A DNA stretch of 64,000 nucleotides, taken from positions 186,001 to 250,000 of the forward strand of contig JAACJM010000078.1 in the NCBI GenBank assembly GCA_013368315.1, written 5' to 3'. Position numbers and translations under genes: made by a program. Positions 1-13,200 of the stretch are shown piece after piece. The stretch's first letter is position 1, and each line of letters opens with the position of its first letter. The DNA comes from Tetrapyrgos nigripes. Taxonomy: Eukaryota > Basidiomycota > Agaricomycetes > Agaricales > Campanellaceae. The notes beneath the pieces were generated by a model. That model made no database searches and was not told where the DNA came from. It saw only the letters and a list, made by a program, of their open reading frames with translations.

Positions 1-2818
1 GCCTGGCTGTCCCAAATCTTTGTGTGTGGCAGACCATCCTCAATTTCAGTCCAAGGAGTCCCTTGTGTATACGTTCTTGATAATGGTGGAACCCGAACAT
101 GAGGAGGGAAAGCTTGTATCCTGTGAAATGGCATGTGCATTTTGTAGCGCCAAGAAGCTGCCAGAAAAGAAGTGGAAATGGAATGCCAGTGGAAGAGGGT
201 CAACAAGTAATTTTTTAAATCACTTCAAAGCAAAACATACCAATGTCTGGGCTGCTCGAAACACTGAAGATATGTCCGCTCGCTTCCCAAATCGCTCCAT
301 GACTCCAGAAGAGGGATCTACACAGCAGCTGACGTTGCATTCGTGGACAAACAAAGTGAGTACAATGCAAAACAATTTACAAGATCATAGTAACTCACTG
401 TCGTAACAGGCGTTTGACTTTCCCATGGCAGATCGGCTGTTAGCTGAGTGGATGGTTCTGGGTTGCGAAGAATTTTTGGAGGTGGAAAATCAAGCTTTTC
501 GTCGATTCGTTACCCATCTCCGTCCTGCTTATGGCGCTAAAATGGTGAAGGCGGATGCTGTGAAGAATCATATTCATGGACAGTACGAAAAGGCGGAGAT
601 ACGGTTGAAGGAATATCTGAAGGTGAGTCCTACATCAATACGAAGAGTTTTTTAATACTTATACGAGATATAGAATGCACCTGGAAAGAAAGCTTTTGCT
701 GCTGATGCATGGACATCCAACAATAACCTCGCATACTTGGCTATTGTTGTTTCCTTCATCACTGAAGAATGGGAAATGGTGTCACTACTCTTCGACTTCC
801 CACATCTCAAAGGACAACATACCGGAAAAAATATGGCAGAATTGCTTGCAAAAAAGATTATTGATTACAGTCTGGCTGATGATGTGAGTATACACACTAT
901 TGCAATATTATTACTCGTGTACTCACTTGACAGGCAGTTCAGTGCACTAGCCGCTGATAATGCTAGCAATAATGACACTCTCCGTCAGGAACTGGCCTCA
1001 ATTCTCAATGAAGCAAGTCAGCGTACCTGGTATGACCCCGAGGAAATGACTGTTCGTTGTCTTCCTCATGCAATCCATCTCGCTGTTCGGTCCTTCTTGA
1101 TTGAGCTAAAGGCAGTTGGTGACAATGATATTGACCCTAATCAGGTAGAGACCCCTGGTAGTGCTGGCCTGGGAAAGAATCCTGAGGAGACAGCAGAGGA
1201 GGTGACAGTACAAGATGAGGGGATGGCTGAGATGTCAGATGCAGAGCTGTTGGCAGCTCAGGCAAAAGACGGTGTCGACATGACAGTTGTGGTCCAAAAG
1301 GTATGTGCACTGCCGCCTTTACAAACGTGCATCAGAACTGACCTTGCTCATTAATATTTATAGATCCATCAAATCTCTAAACTAACACGTTCGTCACCAC
1401 AACGGTCAGAGGAGTTCCGTAAGACAATTAGCATCGTCAACGCTATCAGCAACCCCTGCGTGAAGCTGCGACTGCTCAACCTTATCCTTGACATTATTAC
1501 AAGATGGAACTCGACTTATTTCATGGTCAAGCGGGCTAAAGAACTTCATGCTGTTTGTATCTTCTATTTCTCATTGCAAGTACCTTACTGACACAATCTA
1601 TACAGGCTATTGATGAGTTATGTATCCGGAATGACCTGTACAAAAAATACAAGATCAGCTCTGAGGAATAGGAGGTTGTAGATGTGATTGTTGAATTTTT
1701 AGAGGTATGTCTTCCCCAACGACTGGCAGTCCGAGCTGCACTCAACATCTCTTTCAGATATTTCGCAACTGCTCAGAGAAAATGTCGACTGGCAACTTTC
1801 CTACTCTCTCCGCCTCTCTCCTTGTTTATGTTAAGCTCATGAATGCCGTCAATAAATTCATGGAATCTGACACTGCGAAGAGGAATGCAAGTGTGTGGGC
1901 AGGGCTTTTCGCATGTAAAGAGAAGCTGGAGAAGTACTATGACAAGTCAACATATGAGTCGCACTACTACTACGCTGCAGCAGGTATGTGACCATATTCT
2001 TACTACCAGCATAAAGTCTTTCACTAAATCAATTCTACAGTGCTAGATCCTCGCCTCAAACACAAATTGTTTGATGCTAATCCCAATCTTTTCACAAGAG
2101 ACTGGCGCCACCGAATGGAGACTGCTTTCAGGGAGCGTCTCAGTTTATACAGCACTGCCGTTCCTTCCTCCAGGGCCCCTCCCTCGACTGCAACTCAAAC
2201 TCCTTCCGTCTCCAACACCAACGCCAGCTCTATTGACGACCTTTTCAATGATGAGTCACTGCTCGGTTCTTCAGCCAGTTCACTGAGTGCTACTGAGACA
2301 GCTGACAAAGAATATGCACGTTATCTTAGAGATCAAACTATTATCAGCGTAGATTGTCTGCCATTTTGGAAGATGAGCTGCCAGTCTTATCCAAGACTGG
2401 CTGCATATGCTAGAGATGTCCTTGCTATTCCAGGTATGTCTTTTGGGTCTGTACCTTCTATATTATCTGAAATCGGGCATCCGCAGGGTCTTCAGTCTCT
2501 GTTGAGCGAGTACTTAGTGTTGGCAGAGATCTGATTGGCCTTCACAGGCACTCGCTGAGTGCCGAAACCAGCAGTGAGCTTATGATCCATCGTAGCATAC
2601 TGGTATTTGAAGGTGGCCTTACTGCAAACTATGTACCAAAGTAAATAGTATTTTAACGGTTCTGCTACGCTGATTATACTGTAAAAAGATGGTCTCATCC
2701 GGCGATCATCCGTCGGATGGTCGGATAGCATCGGGAGATGCGGATTGTGGATTTGTGGACCACCCATCCGAGCGGATAGCATCCGAATCCGATACAATCC
2801 GATCCGATAGGAGCCCTA
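1..2818 (+). mobile_element. hAT DNA transposon, right-hand part
   Basis: The window opens inside this element, so its left end is not seen. The right end is placed at 2818 because the terminal bases ATCCGATAGGAGCCCTA match the terminal inverted repeat of the complete 756-bp relative at 31010-31765, which has an exact 8-bp target duplication. GCCGTAAT (2819-2826) would be the right copy of the duplication; the left copy is outside the window. The transposase gene ends at 2644, followed by about 170 bp of subterminal sequence rich in ATCCG/CGGAT words, as is common in hAT ends where transposase binds clustered short repeats. Confidence 0.8.
20..2644 (+). pseudogene. hAT-family transposase, nonsense-mutated
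   Basis: Nine exons separated by eight short GT-AG introns can be read (the first at about 356-409, the last at about 2434-2487). The N-terminus carries a BED-type zinc finger (CxxC at about residues 40-43 of the open frame, then HFKAKH). The C-terminus is the hAT dimerisation region, ending after splicing with PGSSVSVERVLSVGRDLIGL and a TAA at 2642-2644. Transposases of this family cut and paste the element in the nucleus through an RNase H-like DDE core. A TAG at 1669-1671 lies in frame within ISSEE-stop-EVVDVIVEFLE, so a full-length protein cannot be made. The true start may lie before position 1. Confidence 0.85.
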
Positions 2819-2864
2819 GCCGTAATACGTGTGGTCCGTGGGCTGTGCTACGTTTCTCCTGAAC

Positions 2865-4001
2865 CCCAGTGAAAACCTGCTATGCGCAGGTCCGCGGTGG
2901 TATGCGAAATATGCGTATTTCTGCGTATTTCTGCGCAATTTCCCAATCTGGAATTGAGTGACGTCATGTCGTCTATCTCACTTCTTTCCAACGCGATGGT
3001 TTGGACTTAGAAGAATTTTTTTTCTCGTCGTCGGGAATTGGCGGTGCTTCCTCTTCCCCCCCAAAAAACTTCGACGTCACCCAACGTGACGGCTGCCCCA
3101 GAAAAACGACAGGCCGCCCCAAAGTTTCCCGCCTTCCTTTCTTCTCTACCACCATCTCCTCTCGTCTCTTCCTCTCCTCATCGTTCTCCTCCCTCCCTTC
3201 CTCCCCGCCTTCTCTTTATCTTACGCATACAGTATATATACCAAACGAGACACATGGCGAGGTGGGTCTCTTCTCTAATTCGCGTCTTCTGGACTGCCGA
3301 CATGCGTGACGCGACACTTTCCTTTTTAGCTACAGAAGTACGGACATGACAAAGGGCGAGACGATCTGGAAGCGGCTTGAGGTACATATGTCTCTCCTTT
3401 GTTTTGGCCCATCAAATACTGACCATCGTACTCTAGATGCTGGAAAACCTGCAAATCGTGCGTAGGTAAGATATTCTTTTCCCCGGAATTTCCAGTCGCT
3501 GACTATCACGATGATATCCAGGGCAAACACTGACTGAACGTGTTTTCGTGCGCATACACCCACTTCGTGTCCTCAGGAAAGAAAGGTGAGGGTGCTGTTT
3601 TGTTCCTTCAGTGTAAAAAGACACTTACTCAGTCATATAGGATCTCGGAAGTGCAGTTCAGATGGTTTTTAGTATGGAGTGTGTTGAGGAAGTGGATTTA
3701 GTACTGGCTGTAGTCTTAGATGGATGGATGTAGTAAATAGTATTGTGAATAGTAATACATACGGTTTACCAGTATGAACCTGGATACCAAATAAGGGAGT
3801 AATATCAGTAGTAATAGCAGGGTAGCTATAGCGCATATCTACGCATATCCTCGATAAACTCGCGCTGACCAGCGCGGCTGTACGCAGCTGTACGCATACG
3901 TACGCGGATGAGCGCATATTTACTAGTAGGCGCAGATCTACGCAGATCTCACATATTTGCGCATACCAACGCGGACCTGCGCATAGCAGGTTTTCACTGG
4001 G
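2865..4001. mobile_element. Non-autonomous TIR element (hAT-like)
   Basis: The left end, CCCAGTGAAAACCTGCTATG, is repeated in inverted orientation at 3982-4001, and the match continues about 40 bp inward (GCGCAGGTCCGCG-TGGTATGCG). Both sides carry CCTGAAC (2858-2864 and 4002-4008), a 7-bp duplication that may be an imperfect 8-bp hAT duplication. The arms hold many GCGCATA/TACGC words. The interior is pyrimidine-rich, holds only short ORFs and has no transposase. It lies 46 bp from the end of the preceding hAT element. Confidence 0.85.
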
Positions 4002-4008
4002 CCTGAAC

Positions 4009-6892
4009 TCCCGTCTAAGCTACTTGCAGTCTTGCTTCAGTCACCAAGGTCTCTGCCGTGAGGTTAAAGGCTCTCGAACTCTGGAATATTACGGTTGCTC
4101 TGGTCTGGTCTCAAGCCATTGCGACACCGACGAGTTGGTGCAAGGCTTGCCAGTTGTAGCTGGGCTAGCAAACTTCAAGAGCCTATTGGCACAACACTGT
4201 ATACGAGACACGGTACACTCAAGTCTGTCAAACTATCTTGCTTTTGTGATATATGGCCCCTCTTCTAGTTACATGTCTACTGATTTGTTTCGGCGATGAG
4301 TGTTCTTTTCTTACCTGCAAATTGGGCTTTCCCCGGGACCCTCGTTTAAAACTTGATTATTACTCTCAATGACTTTGAGCAATGAGCATACGTTTCCCCC
4401 ACGATCTTAATGTCGTGGCATCCTGGAAGTAGGTGAGCGTGAGTGAGGTCCGTTTCACGCATGAATAGACTTGGTATTACACTGTTCAGCGTTCTAGAAC
4501 GAGTCCTGCACATGGTAGGTATGTATTGTTTATATAGCCACACCTTGATTTTTCCCGAGCCCAGCCTGGTATCCCGATGTGTCTTCGAATACCGGTATAT
4601 TTATGCAAGCCCGGTCGTGGAAATCTACGACAAGCCATTGAATCACAAGGACTCCGCTATCTTTCGGGATTCGAACGGTGCTCATTGCTTTCCTCATTCA
4701 CATCCCCAAGTAGTCTTGCTCAAGACGGCTCCGTTGGATTCGTGCAGACCTGAACATTCCCACCGATTGTGCACTGGCCGGGCAGCAACAGTTATGTCGT
4801 CCTGGGAACTACGTGCTACTGGCCCTGCCTATCTGCTGTGTATGGATCAAAAGGGTGACAACTTACATGATCATCCCTGCAATCTCGAACAGAGTTTTCC
4901 TCATTTAGTAAACCGAAGGTCAACATTCTGACTCACTGATACAGAACAGATCCTGACGAAGCATGTTTTATTACCTGCCTCAAACGGCTTGTCCAAATAA
5001 GTACTCAATCACCTTAAAGAATGATCTGCAACTTCAGAGTCCAAGCTTCACTCTCTCTCTTGGCAAACTCAAACGTTTCATAATGACTTTCGACGTCTAC
5101 ATAGCTACGCCATCGCAAGTGCTCAATTTTCACCAATCACAGAGACAACTTCTCAAATCTATAACATCAAATGGGAATGTGGCAGGAAAATACATCCGAA
5201 GGGAGATAAAGGCGGGATAGCGACAATGTATTGATCTGCGTATCAAGGTTGTCGGGTGCTGTCCGACGATGTCGTGAGTTTTAATGAAACGGGGCGATGC
5301 AAATCGCTGTCTTCGTTCCGAGAGCCGGCTCTGTAGAATGCAGCTGGAATGCATACGGCGCTGGGAGGGCGCTGATACAGACTCAAAGGTCGTTGTCCAG
5401 CGGCTAGATATGTTTTTTTTTTGTTATCGATAGGTGCTGATGTTCATCGTTGATATCTAATTCACCGAGCAATTGTACAGCAGATAGTACTTAATGTCCA
5501 TGACGGGCGATATCACGAGTAACACTAATTACTTGATCTAAACCGACTTCATCCTAATAAAGTCGCACACAGCTATATACGATATACCGACTTGGCAGAC
5601 GGTATATACGCTTCATTGAAGCATTGAAATCGCATTCCAGGTCTTCAGTATTGTCGGTGTCCCCGGTCTAGTCAGAATCCTTCACATTCTTCAGGCTTGC
5701 TCTTCACTCTGGTTATCGGAAGGTCTTCTACCGGTGATCAGGAGTCCATGACGTCGGTAAGTCGGTACGTCGGTTTAAGGGTCATTGACTCTTTGCCACT
5801 GGGGTCCTACATAAACGCATCTTTGACGGTGGCGCGCTGCGCAGTGCACTCCAAGTCTACCGTACCGTAAAAGCCGCGCTAATACGACAAAGAGACCGAG
5901 GAAGAGACACTTTACACCTCCGTGATATCGGTAGTCAACCCTGCTCAGTCTAATGAAAGCCCTTTTCAAAGTGGCGGTATTGTCTCTGACACTCTGACAT
6001 TTTCAAGTCAAGTCAAAGTACTTTGATCTGCACTCTGTATCAAGTCTCAGCTAACGCTCACAGCCCATTGCAAAGGAAAAAGAAAAAGACATGATCATGA
6101 AACTAGAACTACACAAGGCGATTGACTCTGAGTGTATAATAAGATATGTAGAGCATGAAGAGACTGGTAACTACACGTAAACGACAGGATACGAATCATA
6201 TGATACGCAAGGTCACTTTTTTCGACAAACGGATGACGGACGACGGGACAGAGATAATAGATAGCGAAGTAGCAAAAGGACAAAAGGGGAGAGACATACT
6301 ACAACATACAGAGGCGTGAAAAAAGCTTTTGCACAAAAAAACTTGGAGCATGATTGACGTTGTTGAGGGTGTACCGTGAAATTGTCTGACAAAAGGAATG
6401 AAGATGAAAAGGTCAAGTGAAGAGGCCGGCCAAGAGGAGGGAAGAGCAGGTTAGCCAAAACCACGCAGCAAAGTCCCGGCCAAAATAAAGAGTACGAAAA
6501 GAGTTAGTAAAGTTCTGTAAGATACAAATAAGGATAAGGGAATATCTCGAAAGGTATGTAAGTAAGTATGAATAACACGCAGATTACCCGCATACATGAA
6601 GGTAGTTTGTTGACTTAAAACCCAAGAAGAAGAGGAATGAAAGTAAGATAAAAGGAATGTACAGAAGTGGAAATAAATGAAGGTAAAGACAAAGGAAGGA
6701 AGGACCTAAACGCAAGACAAGGCAAGCAGAGCAAAAGCGTACAATAGAAACAGCAGCACATTTCAACAGACACCCTGCAAAGTCCACGATCGGTCCAATA
6801 ACCGTGACCAAAAAAGGAGAAAGGAAGAGACGAGAGACAGAGATACAATATATACACACGACTTTTTCATTTTCGCGGATTACACTTCCAAT
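4009..6892. other. Unassigned region
   Basis: No gene or repeat is recognised here. The longest open frame, 4443-4931 on the plus strand (162 codons), has no recognisable motif and no convincing start context. The stretch just below 6893 probably contains the 3' UTR of the zinc-finger gene read on the minus strand. The region is not G+C-poor and has no tandem repeat that stands out. Confidence 0.5.
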
Positions 6893-9800
6893 CTATGATG
6901 AAAACCCACTCCCAATCCCGTTTTCAAAACCTTCAAACCTCAAACCTTGCAGTGCATGCGCATCGATATCATATTGTCCTGATCCACTGACACTATCGAT
7001 ATCGAAACCTAGACCTGGACCCACACCTGAAAACGAGTCTGGAACACGATTTGGACTTGGATTCGAGAACATATCCCCGAGGGTACCGTTAACACCGGCA
7101 CTGAGCATACCCAGATCCATATCTGGTCTCGTCTGTACAGGTTGAGAAGGACGACGATGCATACTCGTGCCCATCATCGCATTCATGCTAGAAGTGCCGA
7201 CAATTCCACCATGACCACTTCTACCGCCGCCTCCTATCCCTATCCCTAAATGCGCACCAACTCCACCAAGGCCAACCCCATGCTCCATCGGCATACTCAT
7301 AGACCGCCGAATTCGATGGTGATACTGATGATGGGGACCGGTCTGGTCCCGAGTCTGACTTTGAATCAAAATAGCATTGTGATTTGGGTTTGAAGTCTGA
7401 CTCAAAGTTTGACGTGGACGTAGACGGCTTTGAGTTTGGGGTGGTGATTGATGGCGGTGTTCAAGTGGATGGTGATGGGGATTAGTATGGGGATGGATGT
7501 GATGTGATTGAGGATGGGGATGGAGGTAAGGGTGAGTATGTGATAGTGTAGAAGATGAATGGAGGTTATGGCTCTGTATTTGCTGTTGCTGTGGTTCACG
7601 CTGACGGTGACGTTGGTAAGCTTCAGCCAACTCCATTTGACGACGTTGACGTTGCATGTCTCGAACTAAAGGGACCGCTCCAGGTTGGGCTTGGAACCCG
7701 TCACCACTACCATTAACAAAGTCGGAATAGGCACGTAAGGGAGAATGAGGTGGTAAGAGAGACTGGTGAGCGGGATTCGCATTGGCATACAACCGCCCAA
7801 GCCCTTTCGCCTCCTCAAACGCATCATGATGAGAAAGCGAACGAAAACGAAGCGGCTGCGGCTGCTGTTGCAGTTGCTGGGGCGTAGCCGACTCTGTTGT
7901 TAGGAACGAAGCTTGGGAGGGGACTATGGGGGTATGGGCCGGACTGAATTGGGCTTCGGCCATAGCTAGAGACTGAGGCTCCAGGTCCATATCCCTGGAC
8001 GACTCCATAGCCCCCGAGTCCATGTCCATGTCCACCAACTCCATGTCCACCGTGTCCATGTCCACCGTGTCCATACCCTCCACGAGGCCCAGAGGGAATT
8101 GAGACTGAGGTTGGATAGGTGAAGTGTGCGTTTGGATGTGCGTGTGCACTATACGGGGACGAGAGTGTGGGTGAGGGTGTTGAGTGTGTGGACCGAGACT
8201 GGTGGAGGTAGGCAACGACGCTTGCTGCGGATGCGGAGGATGAGGAAGAGCCTGAGATTGAGACGGGGGATGGGGAGCTTGAGAAGGCCGCGAAGGAGGC
8301 TTTATACACAAGAAGACACATATTAGCATCACATAGTACAGAAGGAAGAAGAGAAAAACCAACTAACCTTCTGCCGCTGCAATGACTCTTTCATTTTCAG
8401 CATCTGCTCTTTCTGCTGCCTTACCAACTCGGCGGAGTAACTCGCCGCTTGGACTTGTTCTCGATTCTCTCCTTTCTGCCCTTTCTCCTGCTTGGCCTTG
8501 GCCCTGTCCTCTGGTTTGTCGTGCTTGCCCTTGGTTCTGAGATCTATCTGAAGCTCCAATGGCATTGTCTGCTCCTTCGACTCCACATAATTCCAGAACG
8601 GTAAATCGTCGAGATTGGGGTCGTGGTTCGGTACCGTAGTCGTAGACGCCTTGGGACTCGTCCTCGTGAGATCCTCTTCGAGCGTGTTGGTGAGCTTGCT
8701 GGTGGTGAGAGACGGATCCTCCGACAAACCCATATCCATACTCCACATATCCATGTCCTCCATAGCCAGATGCTCCAGACCCAGATCCTCCAACGACATT
8801 ACCGGCGCTAGTGGTACCGCTGGGTCCGCCTCCAACTGAGGCGTTGACGTTGAAAGAAAACGGTGAATCTGACGATCCAGATCCACTGGCGTCTGCACCT
8901 GGCCCTGCGCTTGTCCCTGTCCCTGCATACTCAGCAAGCTCTCTCCATCCTGCGCCGCTAGAGGAGAGCGGACGATCGTAGGGGTCGTATTTAAAAAGCT
9001 CAAGCTCGTCATGGGAGTTCGGGGAGTCAACGGGAAGCTGGCTGTACGGGGAGTAGCCAGACTGCGACTGCTGCTGTTGCGTGTGATGGCTGGGGGTAGG
9101 AAAGGACTGGTTGTCGTAGGGCGAACGGGAGTGAGAGTATGAGGTTGGGGATGTAGACGTAGAGGCGCTGGTGGGCGAGTTTGTCTGCGGAGAGCTATGG
9201 TGGTGGGGAGAAGGGGTTCGGCCGTTTGAGGCGGAGACTGGGAGTGAGGAGCTCCGAAAGGACTGGTCGGCCCCAAGGCCAATGTTGATGTTGCTGATAC
9301 GTGGTTCTCGGTCACGAAAGGACTGGCTGGGTGCTGGTGGTTTGGAATCAAGAAAGGACTGGCTGAGGTCGTCAGTGATGGACCGAAAGGACTGGTTGTT
9401 GCCGCTTGGAGAGTGGGCAGGAGAACTACGTTGGCTCATCGACAAGGTTTCCATATCCACATCATTTTCGTCGGGCATTTGCCATAAAGATGATGACATG
9501 GCAGGATCTGTATGACATGGATAGTCAGGTCAGGAGGTGCAAGTACTAGTAAGTGCAGATCAGTCGTGCTCTCACCTTGGAAACCTAGTAGACAAAAACA
9601 CCCGAGTTGACAAAAAGGGAAAGAAGCCGGCCAAATTAATAAAGACAAAAAAGAGTAGTTTCTGCAGAGCAACGCACCGTCATACAAGGATGGCTCGCGC
9701 TTTATTGCCATCATAGAGGAAGAGTTACTAGAGGCTCTTCGCCCTCTGCCTGTTCCAGCTTTGCTGGCAGCCGCCATTGTCGCATGAAGACTCGTCAACT

Positions 9801-10278
9801 CGCGCATCATCCGCTCATTTGCATCTTGTTTGTCAGCATGGACGGTCTGAGCGTGTTGTCGGAGGTTATCGAGACGGGAAAACTGCTTGCTGCAGTGACA
9901 GGCAAAGGGTCGCTCGCCGGTATGTTTCCTGTGTTGAAAATCAGTTTCCTGGCCAAGTCGAACCGAACGAGTCACGCACCTGATGTGACGAGCGAGATGC
10001 TCGCTGCGACTAAAGACCATCTTGCAGTCGCCGTACCCTCGACATTGGAAGGTCTTGGGAGGGGCAGGTCTACACCGTTTACCGAGTTGACTAGAAGTGA
10101 ACGACGCCGTTGAGGAAGGGACGGAAGGGAGACTGGGGCCATGACTTGAGGCGACCATTGCGGCCATGGTCGACGTTGGAGACGATGAGGAGAGGGGTGT
10201 GGACGTCGTCGAAGAGGGGTGAGCGGAAACGCGGACTTGGAGGTGGAGGAGAGAAAACTGAATGAAAACGACGGACAT
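6893..10278 (-). CDS. C2H2 zinc-finger transcription factor
   Basis: Exon 1 runs from 10278 (or from the better-context ACCATGG at 10167) to 9980. Intron 9929-9979 separates the two halves of the finger pair [12 protein letters not shown] / [12 protein letters not shown]. Exon 2 is 9678-9928, followed by a possible 9-nt exon (9576-9584). A long exon from 9507 ends at a donor at 8368. The last exon is 6893-8299. The first finger has CX5C spacing and the second CX1C, followed by [16 protein letters not shown], a pattern known from fungal Com2/Rsv-like nuclear regulators. The rest is low-complexity Ser/Gln/His/Gly, with DM-rich stretches and a K/E/Q-rich segment before the last intron. The frame must change inside the 8368-9507 exon. 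A GTATCA...ATAG intron at 9195-9300 (106 bp) would do this, but it is not proven. Confidence 0.8.
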
Positions 10279-13200
10279 ATATCTAGATTTTGACGGCCCG
10301 TTCCTGACAGATTCCTGACAGATTCAGGCACAGGTGTTATGACATGTTTGTCTGCTCCGTTCTTCTGGGTCCCATCTCTCCACGTGCTTCCGGATTCGCT
10401 GGTCCGTTTTATCCCCATCCGGCCTTCTTTCTCTTCCGAGTCTCCGGATTTTGTTCGTCACTGCAACCCCGTCGGACGTCTGCCACAACCTCTCGAAGAA
10501 ATCCCGTCAACCGCGACTTGTCTATTTCTTTCTCTTCCCATATTCCACGCTGTCCACATCCCTATCTTTTCATACAAATGATCAACAACGCCTTCATACC
10601 GACAATTATCCGATTGGAATTTGTTCATCGTTTTTTTTTTTTGCTTCCACCACAATCGCTGCCCCACGTCTCCTACCGACCACTGTATACCGCACATATG
10701 TAGTAGATACGTGGACCCGAACGCACTCAAATTGCTTGGACACATGTCCTCTCGAACACATGCAACGACGTCACGTTGCTCTTCTAGCGTTCCCAACCCC
10801 TACCCCGGGCTAATATAGGCCGCTGGCAGTCAGTCGTACTAGCTACTAGGCGCAGTCTTCAAGTTCGCCAAGTTGTTCGCATCCCTCTCAAGTCTCGACT
10901 CAAACTTCGCACTTTGCCACAGTACAACCTACCTAAAGTAGTACATAGTACTCTGATTCCAGGCACCCAACCGCAAACTCAATTCATTATCCTTATTCGC
11001 CACACAAGCAATCTAACCACGACCAGCTCCACTTCTGTATAGGCTCAGGTCCCTCATCTTTTTTCTTCGTGTTCGTTAAGTGTATTCGGCTCTCGGTAAG
11101 TTGCAGCGTCGGTGTCTGGCGGTGTTCCTGATTTTCGGAATCGAATTTAGGATTCCCTCCTCGGTGCCTTGGGCCTTACTACTACTCTAACATAGATCCG
11201 TTTACTTTACATAGCTGCTTCATTGCTGATCAGGTCCATGCAAATCAGGTCCTACTTACCCCAACAACGACAAGTCTATAAAAGTCGTTGACGTCGAACT
11301 TGACCTTCTTTCTTGCCTGCCTTCTTTGTCTCTTTCCATCCTTCTCTTTTCGTCACTATATGCGGGTATCTTTCAGGCACCCATCTCCCTCGTCTCAATG
11401 TCTTTGCTCGTTGCACCGATAGTATTAAATGCGCGCTCAATATCCCTCACTCCAGGGGCTCCACTCAGAACAATCCTTGACACTCCAACCATGGCGAGTC
11501 TTCTCCGTCCCCAAATCCAATGTCCATCGCCAACTTGCATTTGCAATTCGGTGGTACCTCTACACCGGGACACGTTCAAGCTCTCATTGACATATACATA
11601 TTTCTCTGCTCCACTTCATCTATCATCCATCAAACTCAAGCATCAAGCATTCGCAAGACTTTATTGATCTCTTGATTATTATTGGACGGTGATATCCCAT
11701 AGCTAGCGCTTCGAGAATCAAGCAAGATACATCTCTATGTAGTCCTCATTTCTTTACTCCACCTCACCTATCGTCTAATATCATATCATCTACATGGTTT
11801 GTTGAGGCGTCATCACGTTCATAATGATGATGGGTCAGAATCCTTCTGTAAGTACTAAGACTGTATCCATATCCATATCCGTCGTATCCGTGTCAACACA
11901 TGCCCAGTGCCCACTTACACTTTTATCCTTTCATAGGCTGGCTATGCCCGTGACTCCATATTGTCCTATCTTGTATCTTGCTGTACGCTGAGCAGCCTTT
12001 TGCTTTCCAATTTCGGAAGTGCATAGATAGTCATACATGTACACCGACAAGTTACAAATTACAACTCTCTTAATCATCTGATAGGCTTTACTTCAGCCCT
12101 AGTCAACGTCTCGTGAAACCAGAATGACGATCGATACAGTATACCCACTATAGCTTTGTGTACATTTGTACTTCAGCCATATTAATACTTAATAATATTC
12201 TCGAATAAAACGGCTCCACCGTGACTGGCATACGCTCAGGCTGCACGCATCGTTCTTTTCTACAGTGACAGTCCATCCTCTTCTTCTTCTTCTTCTGACT
12301 CTAGACTCTCGCTCCTACATGTCAAGCAAGTCTCCGGAGTCCAAGTCCCACCGTCGCCACTCGGAAAATCGGAATTATTCGATGTAGCGTCGGGCGTTCC
12401 GAGCTCATTTAAATTTGTCCAAGAGTCCAGGACTGTCTAAGGTCTTTTGAGTTTTCTTTGCATCGGCGTCTACTGGCCTACATATTTACATTGTACGGTA
12501 CGGTATCATAGAGACCATGATCACTGATTAAAGGGCTGGGGCTGCGTACATACTACATTAATAACTGAGTAGTTACGCTGTTACACAGTATGTATGTATG
12601 TATCATGTATATAGTGATCTACTTACCGTGATTAGGATCTATTATTGTGGCCTGATAAGTTATTGGGTGCAGTGCCGCCCCCTGCGTCGGTACCGAAAGA
12701 CTTTGTGCATTTATATATATCTGTATCATTTTACAAGAAGTTGTGCAACGCAAAAATTTTTGTCCATCATCATCATCATCATCATCATCATTCTTGTTTC
12801 TTGACTCTTGAGTCGCTTTTCCCCATCATGATCGCACTGTATATGTACTAGTACTACGCCCATGGCCGGCCAGTAGCACGGTAAGTATGTAGCTAAGGGT
12901 GGACCCGGACTTTTCGTTGGCACGCTGGTGGATTGTCTATGTATATCATAGAACCTCGGCCCACTCAGGCTGGGATGTACATTCATATTTACTGACAGCG
13001 TATGTACTTACTCTGTATCTCGCCAAGTTATAAACTCATCTCCAGACTACAGTCAATGTCCACGGAAAGCCTAGCCTGGTCTAGCCTCTCCTCAAGACTT
13101 TCAGAACGTTAGCTGTGACATTCACCATTTCGAACCTTCAAACGACCTCAAGAGTCAAAGGCTTTTATTTATGTAAACGCCTTTTTTGAAATTTCCCGAC

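Noticed and set aside
7824..8321. 165-codon Gly/His-rich frame in the last zinc-finger exon as the real C-terminus
   Set aside because: The alternative frame stays open for another 300 codons with Gln runs and charged segments, so the long frame is the better coding choice there; this frame is kept only as part of the overlap finding.
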